A stretch of 64,000 bases of DNA from Kitasatospora xanthocidica (GTDB lineage Bacteria; Actinomycetota; Actinomycetes; Streptomycetales; Streptomycetaceae), in the NCBI RefSeq assembly GCF_014656195.1, contig NZ_BNBY01000013.1, positions 146,511-210,510 of the forward strand, written 5' to 3'. Under the pieces are notes generated by a model. The model was not told where the DNA came from and made no database searches. It saw only the letters and a list, made by a program, of their open reading frames with translations. The position numbers were made by a program, and so were the translations under genes. This document shows positions 10,695 to 19,518 of the stretch, piece after piece. Position 1 is the first letter of the stretch. Every line of letters begins with the position of its first letter.

Positions 10695-11373
10695 TCCCCG
10701 CCCCCACCCCACCGAGAAGACCGGGAAGACCGAGAGGACCGCGATGACCGCTTCCGACCAGGGCCGCACTGGGCCCGTTCCCGCGCCGCCGGTGCCCGAG
10801 CGGATCCTGGCCGCCGCGAAGGCCGCCCCCGGGCAGTGGATCGGGCTGGTCGACCCGTACTGGCGGGGCGAGGGGGAGCCGCCGGACTGGGCGGTGATCG
10901 GGCGGTGGCGCGCGGGGGAGGACGGCTCGGTCGAGGAGTTCGCGGAGAACGGGGAGTACCGTCCCTCGCCGCTGGCGCGCGAGTGGCCGGCGCCGACCGA
11001 CCCGGTGGACGCGGCCGTCCAGCTGGCCGCGACCGGGTACGGGCCGGCCGAGGACGTCTACCGCGCGCTGGCCGCCGCCCGCTTCGCCGTGCTGCTGGAC
11101 GGGTCCGGCGGCGTCGGCGGGTTCGGGCTCCCGGACGGCGCGCCGGCGGTGGTGGTGTACTCCGCGCGGTCCTGGCTGGAGGCGGCGGGGAACCCCGACC
11201 ACGCGGTGATCGGGCCCGGCACGCTGCTGGAACGGCTGCCCCCGGGCCTCGGGATCGTGGTCAACCCCGGTGCCCCGGCGGCCATGCGGCTGGATCCGGG
11301 TGCGCTCTGGTCCGCCCTCGACGCCCGCGACCGCGCGGGGGAGCCGGCGCACCCGCCGCGCCCGTTCGACTGA
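10687..11373 (+). CDS. Type VII secretion system-associated protein (SseB-like), candidate immunity protein or chaperone for the giant toxin
   Basis: This is a 228-aa protein starting at GTG 10687, eight bases inside the toxin gene, which implies translational coupling. An internal ATG at 10744 would give 209 aa and skip a charged, low-complexity leader. The body carries a W-I-G-L-V-D-P-Y-W motif (about residues 50-58) and a C-terminal part resembling SseB-type domains (AVVVYSARSW, LLERLPPGLGIVVNPG). This is characteristic of small proteins annotated as T7SS-associated and encoded directly after lonely-Cys toxins. No signal peptide or membrane segment is visible, so it is probably cytoplasmic. 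Whether it neutralises one of the ART domains or escorts the toxin to the secretion machine cannot be told from sequence. Confidence 0.75.
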   Translation: MTDPRPHPTEKTGKTERTAMTASDQGRTGPVPAPPVPERILAAAKAAPGQWIGLVDPYWRGEGEPPDWAVIGRWRAGEDGSVEEFAENGEYRPSPLAREWPAPTDPVDAAVQLAATGYGPAEDVYRALAAARFAVLLDGSGGVGGFGLPDGAPAVVVYSARSWLEAAGNPDHAVIGPGTLLERLPPGLGIVVNPGAPAAMRLDPGALWSALDARDRAGEPAHPPRPFD

Positions 11374-11395
11374 CGCCCCCGCCCGGGGACGACGA

Positions 11396-11429
11396 GAGGG
11401 CCCGCCAACCGTCACGGTGGCGGGCCCTC
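11396..11429. terminator. Strong bidirectional terminator between the toxin operon and eccD
   Basis: The arms GAGGGCCCGCCAaCCGT and ACGGTGGCGGGCCCTC pair over about 16 bp with one bulged A and a minimal loop. The hairpin lies in the 69-bp gap between two convergent genes, so it can serve both strands. Confidence 0.8.
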
Positions 11430-11442
11430 ACGCTTGTCGGGC

Positions 11443-12825
11443 TCAGCCCGCGAGCCCGCGCAGCGCGTGGTAGACGCCGCAGGCCTGGAGGGCCAGCGGC
11501 AGCAGGGCGAGGGCGCACAGGGTGTGCAGGATGTCGGCGAGGCGCCCCCAGTACGGGAGCAGCCGGCGGCCGGGCACCGTCCAGGCGACGACCAGCAGCG
11601 CGACGGCCACCGTCAGCAGGCCGCCCACCAGGGCGAGCCGCCCGGTCGCCGAGGCGGTGGTGGCGGCCCGGGTGAGCAGCACGAGGGCGCCGAGCACACC
11701 GGGCAGCAGGACGGCCAGGCGCTGGCGGATGCTGCCGACGGCCCGGCCGTGCAGCAGGAGCAGCAGGCTCAGGGCGGCGGCCTCGGCGGGCCCGGCCCAG
11801 CCGTCCGCGAACGGCAGGACGGCCAGGCAGGCCGCGCAGACCAGGCCGACCGCGGTGTGCAGGGCCATCAGGTAGTCGTCGGCGACCAGGGCGCGGGGCA
11901 GGACGGCCTCGGCCGGGACCGGCTCGATGTTCTCCTGCAGCTCCTCCGCGTTGCGCGGCAGCATCGGCAGCCGCAACCCGGACAGCCGGAACGCCGTCGA
12001 CGGCACGAAGGCGCCGACCAGCACCGCCACCACCGCGACCACCGCGACCAGCTGGGCGGGCGTCAGGCCGGCGAGCACCAGCACCCCCGACACCACCCCG
12101 AGCAGCGCGACCAGCGCCACCCCGAGGAACAGCGGCGCCGCCGCGCCGACCGCCGCCAGGGCCAGCACCGCCACCCCGGCCCCGGCCGAGGAGGCCGCCA
12201 GCACCCGGGCGCCGAGCAGGTCGTCACCGCCCGGCCCGCTCGGCAGCAGCAGCGCGGCCAGCGCCAGGTACGGCACGGCGGCGGCGCCCAGCGCGGCGCC
12301 CGCGCCCGCGTCGGCCATCGCCCGGGAGGCGCTGGCGGCGCCGAGCAGCAGCAGGAGCGCGACGGCCGCCGCGGCCGCCTCGCGCGGCGCGGCCGGACCG
12401 GGCAGCGCCAGCAGCACCCAGCCGGCCGCCAGCGCGGTCAGCGCCAGGGCCAGGGCCAGGATCCGGGTCAGGCCCGGGCGCCAGGTGTCGCCGCGCTCGT
12501 TCATGCCGGTGGCGACGCCGTCGACCAGGTCGTCGAAGTGCACCGGCGGCAGGGTCCCGTGCCGCTCCCGCAGGTACAGCGCGTCACCGTCGTGCAGGCC
12601 CAGGGACTCGGCGCTGCGCTCCTCGTCCAGCGGGTCCTCGCCGAGCCGCTGCAGCACCCAGCCGCCGTGCTCCAGCCCCTCCTCGGCGAGGTCGGGCCCG
12701 GCGTGGCCGAGGATCGCGGGGAGCAGGTCGGCCAGCGGCACGTCGGCCGGGACGGACAGTTCGAAGACCGCCTCCGGCGCGTGGAACCTCAATCGGCACA
12801 GTCCTGCGACGACACTGCTGCTCAC
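11443..12825 (-). CDS. eccD: Type VII secretion integral membrane protein EccD
   Basis: A 460-aa protein forming the membrane channel part of the ESX machine. Residues 1-90 are a ubiquitin/YukD-like domain (CRLRFHAPEAVFELSVPADV through ALYLRERHGTLPP). Next come the conserved FDDLVDGVA segment and about eleven transmembrane helices rich in Ala, Leu and Val, interrupted by a cytoplasmic stretch around LPRNAEELQENIEP. Start GTG 12825 was chosen because GGAGGA lies seven bases upstream and the protein then begins right at the ubiquitin-like fold; the frame stays open upstream but holds low-complexity repeat sequence. The gene is divergent from eccC. It is the only canonical membrane-core Ecc subunit here besides eccC. 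Confidence 0.92.
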   Translation of the reverse strand: MSSSVVAGLCRLRFHAPEAVFELSVPADVPLADLLPAILGHAGPDLAEEGLEHGGWVLQRLGEDPLDEERSAESLGLHDGDALYLRERHGTLPPVHFDDLVDGVATGMNERGDTWRPGLTRILALALALTALAAGWVLLALPGPAAPREAAAAAVALLLLLGAASASRAMADAGAGAALGAAAVPYLALAALLLPSGPGGDDLLGARVLAASSAGAGVAVLALAAVGAAAPLFLGVALVALLGVVSGVLVLAGLTPAQLVAVVAVVAVLVGAFVPSTAFRLSGLRLPMLPRNAEELQENIEPVPAEAVLPRALVADDYLMALHTAVGLVCAACLAVLPFADGWAGPAEAAALSLLLLLHGRAVGSIRQRLAVLLPGVLGALVLLTRAATTASATGRLALVGGLLTVAVALLVVAWTVPGRRLLPYWGRLADILHTLCALALLPLALQACGVYHALRGLAG

Positions 12826-12857
12826 GCCTGTCCTCCGGCTCGGTGGTGCTGCTCTCG

Positions 12858-12935
12858 GCCTGCGCGCACCGCTTCGGCGTACTGCTTCGGCGTACTGCTT
12901 TCGCGTACTGCTTCCGCGTACCGCTTCTGCGCACT
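12858..12935. repeat. Six imperfect 13-bp tandem repeats in the divergent eccD-eccC promoter region
   Basis: Units start at 12858, 12871, 12884, 12897, 12910 and 12923, with a consensus close to GCTTCSGCGTACT. The first unit is the most divergent. They lie in the 238-bp gap between eccD (start 12825) and eccC (start 13064), where both promoters must be. Iterated sites could bind a regulator, or be slipped-strand expansion; sequence alone does not decide. Confidence 0.75.
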
Positions 12936-13063
12936 GCGCGTTCCCGCCCGTTGAACGGCTCGTCCGGCGCGGCGCGTTCAAACCGGCCCGCCGCCCGCTG
13001 AACCTCCCGCGCCACGCCGTCCGTCAGCCAGAGGGAACGGTCCCGGCGGTAAGGAGTCCCTGA

Positions 13064-16000
13064 GTGAGCGTGGTGCTGGTCAAGCGGACGCCCCGGCGTC
13101 CGGGGCCCGAGATGCCGGACGGCGAGATCCAGCTGCAGGAGCCGCCGGGTCTGCCGGAGAAGCAGAGCGGCATGGCGAGCGTGATCAGCATGGTCCCGAT
13201 GGCGCTCGGCTCGCTGTCGATGGTCTTCATGTTCCTGCACCCCGGGGGCAGCGGCGACGGCGGCGGCGCGCTCAGCTACGTCGCGATGGGCATGATGGCG
13301 CTGTCCGCCGTCGGCATGCTGGTCACCCAGCTGATCCGCGGCTCCAGCGACCGCAAGCAGCAGCTGCGCGCCGAGCGCCGCGACTACCTGCGCTACCTCT
13401 CCCAGATGCGCCGCCAGGTGCGCCGCTCGATCGACGCCCAACGGCAGGCGCTCGCCTGGCGCCACCCCGCCCCGCAGGAGCTGTGGTCGCTGGTCGGCAC
13501 CAGCCGGCTGTGGGAACGCCGGGCCGCCCACCCGGACTTCAGCGACGTCCGGATCGGCCTGGGCTCCCAGCGCCTGGCCACCCCGCTCGCCCCGCTCGCC
13601 ACCAAGCCGGTCGAGGACCTGGAGCCGCTCTGCGCCCACGCCCTGCGCCGCTTCATCCACGCCTACGGCACGCTCGCCGACCAGCCGATGGCCATCCACC
13701 TGCGCGGCTTCGCCCACCTGCTGCTGCGCTCCGACGACCCGGACGCCGCCCGCGCCATGGTGCGCGCCGTGCTCGCCCAACTCGCCGTGGTGCACGGCCC
13801 GGACGAGCTGGCCGTCGCCGTCGTCACCGACGCCGAACGGCGGGCCGACTGGGAGTGGGCCAAGTGGCTGCCGCACGCCCTGCACCCGACCGACACCGAC
13901 GGCGCCGGCCCGGTCCGGCTGGTCGCGGGCAGCCTCGGCGAGGTCGAGCAGCTGCTCGGAGAGGAGTTCACCGGCCGCCCCGGCTTCGAACCGGACGCCG
14001 TACCCGACCGCGACGAACCCTTCACCGTCCTGGTCCTCGACGGCCCCGGCGCGCACACCGGCAGCCGCGCCGCCCTCACCGGCTACCGCAACGCCGTCCT
14101 GATCGACCTCTCCGACAGCCTGGAGTGGCGCCCCGGCCGCACCACCCTGCGGCTGCGGATCGAGGACGGCCGGCTCACCATGGTCGGCTCCGACCGCAAC
14201 CGCAAGGACGTCGTCACCGACCTCGGCCGGCCCGACGCGCTCACCCTGCCCGCCGCGACCCGCCTCGCCGCCCAGCTCGCCCGCTACCGCATCGCCGACG
14301 GCGTCGACTCCGCCGAACCGCTCGCCACCGACTTCGACCTCACCGCCCTGCTCGGCATCCCCGACCTGCACGCCCACGACGTCGACGGGCTCTGGGCCCA
14401 GCGCGGCATCCCGCAGCGGCTGCGGGTCCCGCTCGGACTCGGCCCCGACGGGCGCCCCGTCGACCTCGACCTCAAGGAGTCCGCCCAGGGCGGCATGGGC
14501 CCGCACGGCATGCTGATCGGCGCCACCGGCTCCGGGAAGTCGGAACTGCTGCGCACCCTGGTGCTCGCCCTGGCCGTCACCCATTCCTCCGAGGTGCTCA
14601 ACTTCGTCCTGGTCGACTTCAAGGGCGGCGCCACCTTCCTCGGCCTCGACACCCTGCCGCACACCTCCGCGGTGATCACCAACCTGGCCGACGAGGCCTC
14701 CCTCGTCGACCGGATGCGCGACGCCCTGCACGGCGAACTCGTCCGCCGCCAGGAGCTGCTGCGCGACGCCGGCTACGCCTCGCTCCTGGACTACGAGACC
14801 GCGCGCGCCGCCGGCACCCCGCTGCGCCCGCTGCCCACGCTCTTCGTCGTCGTCGACGAGTTCAGCGAACTGCTGTCCGCGCACCGGGACTTCATGGAAC
14901 TCTTCATCATGATCGGCCGCCTCGGCCGCTCCCTCGGCGTCCACCTGCTGCTCGCCTCGCAGCGGCTCGACGAGGGCCGGATGAGCGCGCTGGAGTCCCA
15001 CCTGTCCTACCGGATCGGCCTGCGCACCTTCTCCGCCATGGAGAGCCGCGGCGTCCTCGGCGTCCCCGACGCCTACCAGCTGCCCTCCCAGCCCGGCAAC
15101 GGCTTCCTGCGCAGCGACATCTCCACCCTCACCCGCTTCAAGGCCGCCTACGTCTCCGGCCCGTACCGGCCCAAGCGCCGCGCCGCCCAGCAGGCCGCGA
15201 TCGCCGGACAGGTCGTCGCCTACGGCACCGACTACGTGATGCCGCGCCAACCGGCCGTCGCCCAGGAGGAGTCCGAGGAGGAGCAGGTCTCCGCCGGCTC
15301 CCTGCTGGAAGTCGCCGCCGACCGGCTCCGCGACGCCGGACCGCCCGCCCACCGGGTCTGGCTGCCGCCGCTGGACGTCCCGCCCACCCTCGACGAACTG
15401 CTGCCGCCGCTCGTCCCGCACCCCGAACGCGGCCTCACCACCGAGGACACCAGCGGCCACGGCACCCTCGCACTGCCCGTCGGCGTGGTCGACCGCCCCT
15501 TCCACCAGCTGCGCGACCTGCTCACCGCCGACCTCGCTGGCGCCGGCGGCCACGTCGGCATCGCCGGCGCCCCGCAGAGCGGCAAGAGCACCCTGCTGCG
15601 CGGCCTGATCACCGGCCTCGCCCTCACCCACACCCCGCGCGAAGTCCAGTTCTACTGCCTGGACTTCGGCGGCGGCACGCTCTCCGCCCTGCGCGGCCTG
15701 CCGCACGTCGGCGGCGTCACCGGCCGGCACGACGGCGAGCGGGTGCTGCGCACCGTCGCCGAGGTCAACGCCGTCATCAACCGCCGCGAACAGTACTTCG
15801 CCGAACTCGGCATCGACTCCGTCGCCTCCTTCCGCCGCCGCCGGGCCGCCGGTGAACTGCCCGACGAGCACCACGGCGACGTGTTCCTGGTCATCGACGG
15901 CTGGAACACCCTGCGCCAGGAGTTCAACGACCTCGTCCAGCCGCTCACCCTGATGTCCCAGCGCGGCCTCAACTACGGCGTCCACCTGGTGGTGGCCACC

Positions 16001-17026
16001 ACCAGGTGGGGCGAGATCACCGGCGGCCTGCGCGACCAGCTGCAGACCCGCTTCGAGCTGCGACTCGGCGACGCCATCGACTCCGTGATCAACATGCGGG
16101 CCGCCGCCAAGGTCCCCAAGCTGCCCGGCCGCGGCCTCACCGACGAGCAGCTGCACTTCCTCACCGCCCTGCCCCGGATCGACGGCTCCGGCCGCACCGA
16201 CGACCTCGGCGAAGGCGTCGCCGACCTGGTCGACGCCGTCGCCGCGCACTGGACCGGCCCGCGCGCCCCCGAGGTCCGGATGCTGCCACTGGTCCTGGAC
16301 GCCGCCCGGCTCCCCGCCGCCGAAGGACGGCTGCGCGTCCCGATCGGACTGGAGGACACCGAAGTCTCCCCGCTGTGGCACGACTTCGAGGAGAGCCCGC
16401 ACCTGCTGGTGGTCGGCGACAGCGAGTCCGGCAAGACCAACCTGCTGCGGCTGATGATCAACGCCATCACCACCGCCTACACCCCCGCCGAAGCGCGGAT
16501 CATGCTGGTCGACTACCGGCGCGGCCTGTACGACGCCGTCCCCGAGGAGTACCGGCTCGGCTACGCGGTGGCCGTCGACAAGCTCCGCCAGATCGTCGAC
16601 GGCGCGTCCCGGGCGATGAAGAACCGCATCCCGCCCGCCGACATCACACCCGCCCGGCTCAAACTGCGCGACTGGTGGACCGGCCCCGAACTCTTCATCC
16701 TCGTCGACGACTACGACCTGGTCGGCTCCACCGGCGGCAACCACCCCTTCGCCGCCCTGCTGGAAGACCTCGCCCAGGGCGCCGAGATCGGCCTCCACCT
16801 GGTCGTCGCCCGCGGCGCCAACGGCATCGGCCGCGCCCTCTCCGACCCGCTGCTGCGCAAGCTCCAGGAAGTCAACTCGCCCTCGCTGCTGATGTCCTGC
16901 CCGCCCTCGGAGGGCTACCTCTTCGGCAACCTCAAGCCCCGGCAGCTCCCGGCCGGGCGAGGGCTGTACATCACCCGGCGGCGCACCGTCCAGGTGCAGA
17001 CCGGACACCTCGGGGAGGAGGGCTGA
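13064..17026 (+). CDS. eccC: Type VII secretion protein EccC, FtsK/SpoIIIE-type triple ATPase (EccCa and EccCb fused)
   Basis: A 1320-aa motor that recognises T7SS substrates and drives secretion at the inner membrane. Two transmembrane segments lie at about residues 36-60 and 68-90. Three P-loop ATPase domains follow: GATGSGKS at 486-493 with Walker B VVVDE ending at D598/E599, GAPQSGKS at 835-842, and GDSESGKT at 1118-1125. The one-chain arrangement is the usual form in Gram-positive bacteria other than mycobacterial ESX-1. GTG 13064 is preceded by AAGGAG at 13051-13056. The stop codon overlaps the next start (TGATG), so the two are an operon. Domains 2 and 3 bind substrate signal sequences in the family; the matching WXG100 proteins are not in this window. 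Confidence 0.96.
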   Translation: MSVVLVKRTPRRPGPEMPDGEIQLQEPPGLPEKQSGMASVISMVPMALGSLSMVFMFLHPGGSGDGGGALSYVAMGMMALSAVGMLVTQLIRGSSDRKQQLRAERRDYLRYLSQMRRQVRRSIDAQRQALAWRHPAPQELWSLVGTSRLWERRAAHPDFSDVRIGLGSQRLATPLAPLATKPVEDLEPLCAHALRRFIHAYGTLADQPMAIHLRGFAHLLLRSDDPDAARAMVRAVLAQLAVVHGPDELAVAVVTDAERRADWEWAKWLPHALHPTDTDGAGPVRLVAGSLGEVEQLLGEEFTGRPGFEPDAVPDRDEPFTVLVLDGPGAHTGSRAALTGYRNAVLIDLSDSLEWRPGRTTLRLRIEDGRLTMVGSDRNRKDVVTDLGRPDALTLPAATRLAAQLARYRIADGVDSAEPLATDFDLTALLGIPDLHAHDVDGLWAQRGIPQRLRVPLGLGPDGRPVDLDLKESAQGGMGPHGMLIGATGSGKSELLRTLVLALAVTHSSEVLNFVLVDFKGGATFLGLDTLPHTSAVITNLADEASLVDRMRDALHGELVRRQELLRDAGYASLLDYETARAAGTPLRPLPTLFVVVDEFSELLSAHRDFMELFIMIGRLGRSLGVHLLLASQRLDEGRMSALESHLSYRIGLRTFSAMESRGVLGVPDAYQLPSQPGNGFLRSDISTLTRFKAAYVSGPYRPKRRAAQQAAIAGQVVAYGTDYVMPRQPAVAQEESEEEQVSAGSLLEVAADRLRDAGPPAHRVWLPPLDVPPTLDELLPPLVPHPERGLTTEDTSGHGTLALPVGVVDRPFHQLRDLLTADLAGAGGHVGIAGAPQSGKSTLLRGLITGLALTHTPREVQFYCLDFGGGTLSALRGLPHVGGVTGRHDGERVLRTVAEVNAVINRREQYFAELGIDSVASFRRRRAAGELPDEHHGDVFLVIDGWNTLRQEFNDLVQPLTLMSQRGLNYGVHLVVATTRWGEITGGLRDQLQTRFELRLGDAIDSVINMRAAAKVPKLPGRGLTDEQLHFLTALPRIDGSGRTDDLGEGVADLVDAVAAHWTGPRAPEVRMLPLVLDAARLPAAEGRLRVPIGLEDTEVSPLWHDFEESPHLLVVGDSESGKTNLLRLMINAITTAYTPAEARIMLVDYRRGLYDAVPEEYRLGYAVAVDKLRQIVDGASRAMKNRIPPADITPARLKLRDWWTGPELFILVDDYDLVGSTGGNHPFAALLEDLAQGAEIGLHLVVARGANGIGRALSDPLLRKLQEVNSPSLLMSCPPSEGYLFGNLKPRQLPAGRGLYITRRRTVQVQTGHLGEEG

Positions 17027-19479
17027 TGACCACCGCCACGACCCCCGCGACCGGCGGCTCGGCTCCCGCGACCGGCGGCTCGACGCTGCGGGCGCTCGGA
17101 CCGCACTACGTCATCGCGCCGCCCGGTGCCGAGGCCGCCGGACTGGCCGAGGCACTGGAGCCCGTCCGGGCCGAACCGCGGGCGCTGCTGCTGCTCGCCG
17201 CCGCCGCCGACGCGGCACCCGTCCTGCTGGCCTCACTCGACGAACTCGCCCGGGCGGCGCGCGAACGGGGCGCCGAGGCACTGGTGCTCGCCGCCTCCGG
17301 ACTCGCCGCGCCCGGACCCGACGGCCGACGGCCCGCCGAACTGCTCGCCAAGCGCAGCGGACTGACCGTCATCGCGCCGGACACGGTGATCAGCGTCGAG
17401 GCGGACGGCACGCTCCCGGCCGTCGACGGCACCTGGTGGCGCTGCCCGCCCGGCGGCGCCACCGCGCCGCTCGGCCCGCACTGGCCCGCCGCCGCGACCG
17501 TCACCCCGCTCGCCGGCGGCGCGTACTGGATCACCGAAGCCGCCGTCGGAGCGGAACGGCCCGCCGTACTGGACCGGGCCGCCGCACCCGGCGACACCCT
17601 GCTGCTCGTCCTCGGCGAGCCCGCCGGACCACTCCCCAGCGGCCCCCAACTCGCCAACGCCGCCGCACTGTTGCAGACCGCCGCGGGGAAGCCCGACCGG
17701 CGGCTGACCCTCAGCGCGCCCTGGGCCGACCCGGTCCGGCTGGTCGAACTGGTCGCCGTCCTGTCCGCCACCCTGCGCCAGGAGGTGCGCGCGGCCGTCG
17801 GCCTCCCCGTCCGCAACGGCCCGGTCGGCACCCGCAACGTCCACCTGGGCCCGGACGGCGCCGAAGGCTGGGAACCGTACCTCACCGAACTCGTCGCCCG
17901 CCCGAGCGACCGCACCGTCACCGCCACCGGCTGGCGCACCCGCCCCGACCTCCCCCCGGCACCCGGCCCGGCCCGCTACCCGGCCTTCCCCGGCTGGGAA
18001 CTGGAAGCCGTCGCCGCCGGCCTGTGGCTCCGGCCCGAAGCCACCCCCGACCGCGGCCCGCGCCTGCGCCGCCCCGACCCCGCCCAGCCGGTGCTCGTCA
18101 TCGGCGCCCCCGGCCGCCCCGTCCCCGAAACGCTCTGGGACCACCTCGGCACCCTCCTCGGCGCCCTGCCCCACGGCACGGCGCGGCTCGCCCTCGCCGT
18201 CGCCGGAACCCTGGACGTCGAGTCCGGGGCGGTGGGGCGGTTCTGCGCGCGGCTGTACGGGCTGGACTGGGCGGGGGTGGAGGCGGAGCCGGTGCTTGAG
18301 GCGGAGCCCGAACCGGTGCCTGCCCTTGAGGCCGTACCCGAGCCCGAGCCGGAGCCTGAGCCTGAACCCGAGCCTGAGCCTGGACCCGAGCCGGAGCCCG
18401 AGGTGGAGCCCGAGCCCGAGGTGGTGGCCGCACCGACGCCCGCCGTGACCGTGGCGACCTCCGGCGGGCAGTACGAGGAGGTGCCCGCGGAGCCCCGCCC
18501 GGTGGCTGCCGAGGAACCCGCTGCCGTCGAGGAGCCGGAGCAGGCGGTCGGGGTCGAGCCCGAGCCGGTCGTCGAACCCGAAGCCGAGCCCGAACCGGTC
18601 GTCGAACCCGAAGCCGAGCCCGAGCCGGTCGTCGAACCCGAGCCAGAGCCTGAACCCGACCCGGTCATCGAACCCGAGCCGGAACCCGAACCGGAGCCCG
18701 ACCCCCAGCCCGACCCCGTACCCGCCGCGCCCGAGCCGCCGGTGGCCGAGGCGCCCGCCACCCCGGGGCAGGACCGCGGGGCGCTGGTCGCCCAGCTCGG
18801 CCCCGCCTACCAGCGGCTCGCGCGGCGGGCCGAGGACGTCGCCACCCGGCTGCCGAGCCTCCGCTCCCGTACGGAGTCCGGCGACCCGCGGCCCGAACTG
18901 GTCGCCGTCCTGCTCCAGCACGGCGACTGCACCCCGCTGGCCCCCCGTGCCGAGCTCCTGGCGGCGGCCCGCTCCGGTGCACCGGGCCGCTTCGGCCCGT
19001 ACCTGCGCTGCCTGGCCGCCGGCCTGCGGCGGCTGCCGAGCCACTACGGCGGCGTGCTGGTCGGCGGCCCGGCCGAGGGGTGCGACCTCGCCGCGTACAC
19101 CCCCGGTGCGGTGGTGACCGAGCGGGCGCCGGTGACCGGCCTGGCGGCGCCGGGGGCGGACTTCGGCGAGGACGCCGGGATCGAGTTCGCCATCTGGTCC
19201 GTCGGCGGCCGCCGCAGCTCGGCCTTCGGCGAGCCGGGCGACCCGCCGACCGTGATCTTCGCCCCGGGAACGGAGTTCGAGGTGATCGACGTCCAGCCGC
19301 CCGACCCGGACAGCGGGCAGCCGGCCCGGGTCCTGCTGCACGAGATCGGCGGGGTCCGCCCGGGCCCCGACCGCCTCCGCACCTGGCTCGCCCGCCGCGA
19401 CGCCGTCGCCCCCGCCGACCGCGTCCGTCCCGCCGACCCCTCCCGCTACCTGCTGGACCTGGGCGCGGGGCCGAACTGA
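17026..19479 (+). CDS. T7SS operon protein with Pro/Glu repeat spacer and C-terminal ART-like domain lacking the catalytic ExE
   Basis: An 817-aa protein translationally coupled to eccC (ATG 17026 overlaps the eccC TGA). Residues 1-410 form an Ala-rich globular region with a WWRCPPGG motif and no recognised family. Residues about 418-580 are a Pro/Glu spacer (EPEPEP, PVVEPEAEPE repeats). Residues 585-817 resemble the distal part of an ART fold: SSAFG, then VIFAPGTEFEVIDV and LLHEIGG. This matches the strand after the catalytic glutamates in ART2 of the giant toxin (EDEVLFLPGARMRVTE). Here the ExE position reads G-D-P-P, so ADP-ribosyl transfer is unlikely. No signal peptide or membrane helix is seen. 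A scaffold, adaptor or toxin-docking role is possible but unproven; it does not look like EccE. Confidence 0.6.
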   Translation: MTTATTPATGGSAPATGGSTLRALGPHYVIAPPGAEAAGLAEALEPVRAEPRALLLLAAAADAAPVLLASLDELARAARERGAEALVLAASGLAAPGPDGRRPAELLAKRSGLTVIAPDTVISVEADGTLPAVDGTWWRCPPGGATAPLGPHWPAAATVTPLAGGAYWITEAAVGAERPAVLDRAAAPGDTLLLVLGEPAGPLPSGPQLANAAALLQTAAGKPDRRLTLSAPWADPVRLVELVAVLSATLRQEVRAAVGLPVRNGPVGTRNVHLGPDGAEGWEPYLTELVARPSDRTVTATGWRTRPDLPPAPGPARYPAFPGWELEAVAAGLWLRPEATPDRGPRLRRPDPAQPVLVIGAPGRPVPETLWDHLGTLLGALPHGTARLALAVAGTLDVESGAVGRFCARLYGLDWAGVEAEPVLEAEPEPVPALEAVPEPEPEPEPEPEPEPGPEPEPEVEPEPEVVAAPTPAVTVATSGGQYEEVPAEPRPVAAEEPAAVEEPEQAVGVEPEPVVEPEAEPEPVVEPEAEPEPVVEPEPEPEPDPVIEPEPEPEPEPDPQPDPVPAAPEPPVAEAPATPGQDRGALVAQLGPAYQRLARRAEDVATRLPSLRSRTESGDPRPELVAVLLQHGDCTPLAPRAELLAAARSGAPGRFGPYLRCLAAGLRRLPSHYGGVLVGGPAEGCDLAAYTPGAVVTERAPVTGLAAPGADFGEDAGIEFAIWSVGGRRSSAFGEPGDPPTVIFAPGTEFEVIDVQPPDPDSGQPARVLLHEIGGVRPGPDRLRTWLARRDAVAPADRVRPADPSRYLLDLGAGPN
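18290..18760 (+). repeat. In-frame Pro-Glu minisatellite with a 30-bp subrepeat
   Basis: The region codes for alternating Pro and Glu. Around 18560-18680 a 30-bp unit (PVVEPEAEPE) recurs three to four times with few changes. It makes a long, rigid, strongly acidic spacer between the two folded parts of the 817-aa protein and is a likely site of length variation between strains. Confidence 0.8.
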
Positions 19480-19491
19480 CGGTCGCGCCCG

Positions 19492-19518
19492 GGCCGGAGC
19501 CGTCAATGGGCTCCGGCC
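19492..19518. terminator. Bidirectional terminator hairpin overlapping a stop codon
   Basis: GGCCGGAGCC and GGCTCCGGCC pair perfectly over 10 bp around the loop GTCAATG. The hairpin sits after the 817-aa gene, and its loop contains the stop codon of the convergent DUF6308 gene (19503-19505). Confidence 0.75.

Noticed and set aside
8655..10769. 704-codon antisense frame within the toxin gene
   Set aside because: Val/Leu/Gly-biased shadow of ART3 and ART4; no domain or start signal.
12584..17008. 1474-codon frame antisense to eccC
   Set aside because: The translation is Gly/Glu/Asp/Val-rich without domains; the + strand encodes EccC with three P-loops.
17026..19479. EccE identification for the eccC-coupled protein
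   Set aside because: It has no transmembrane helices and none of the EccE domain; the end resembles an ART fold instead.
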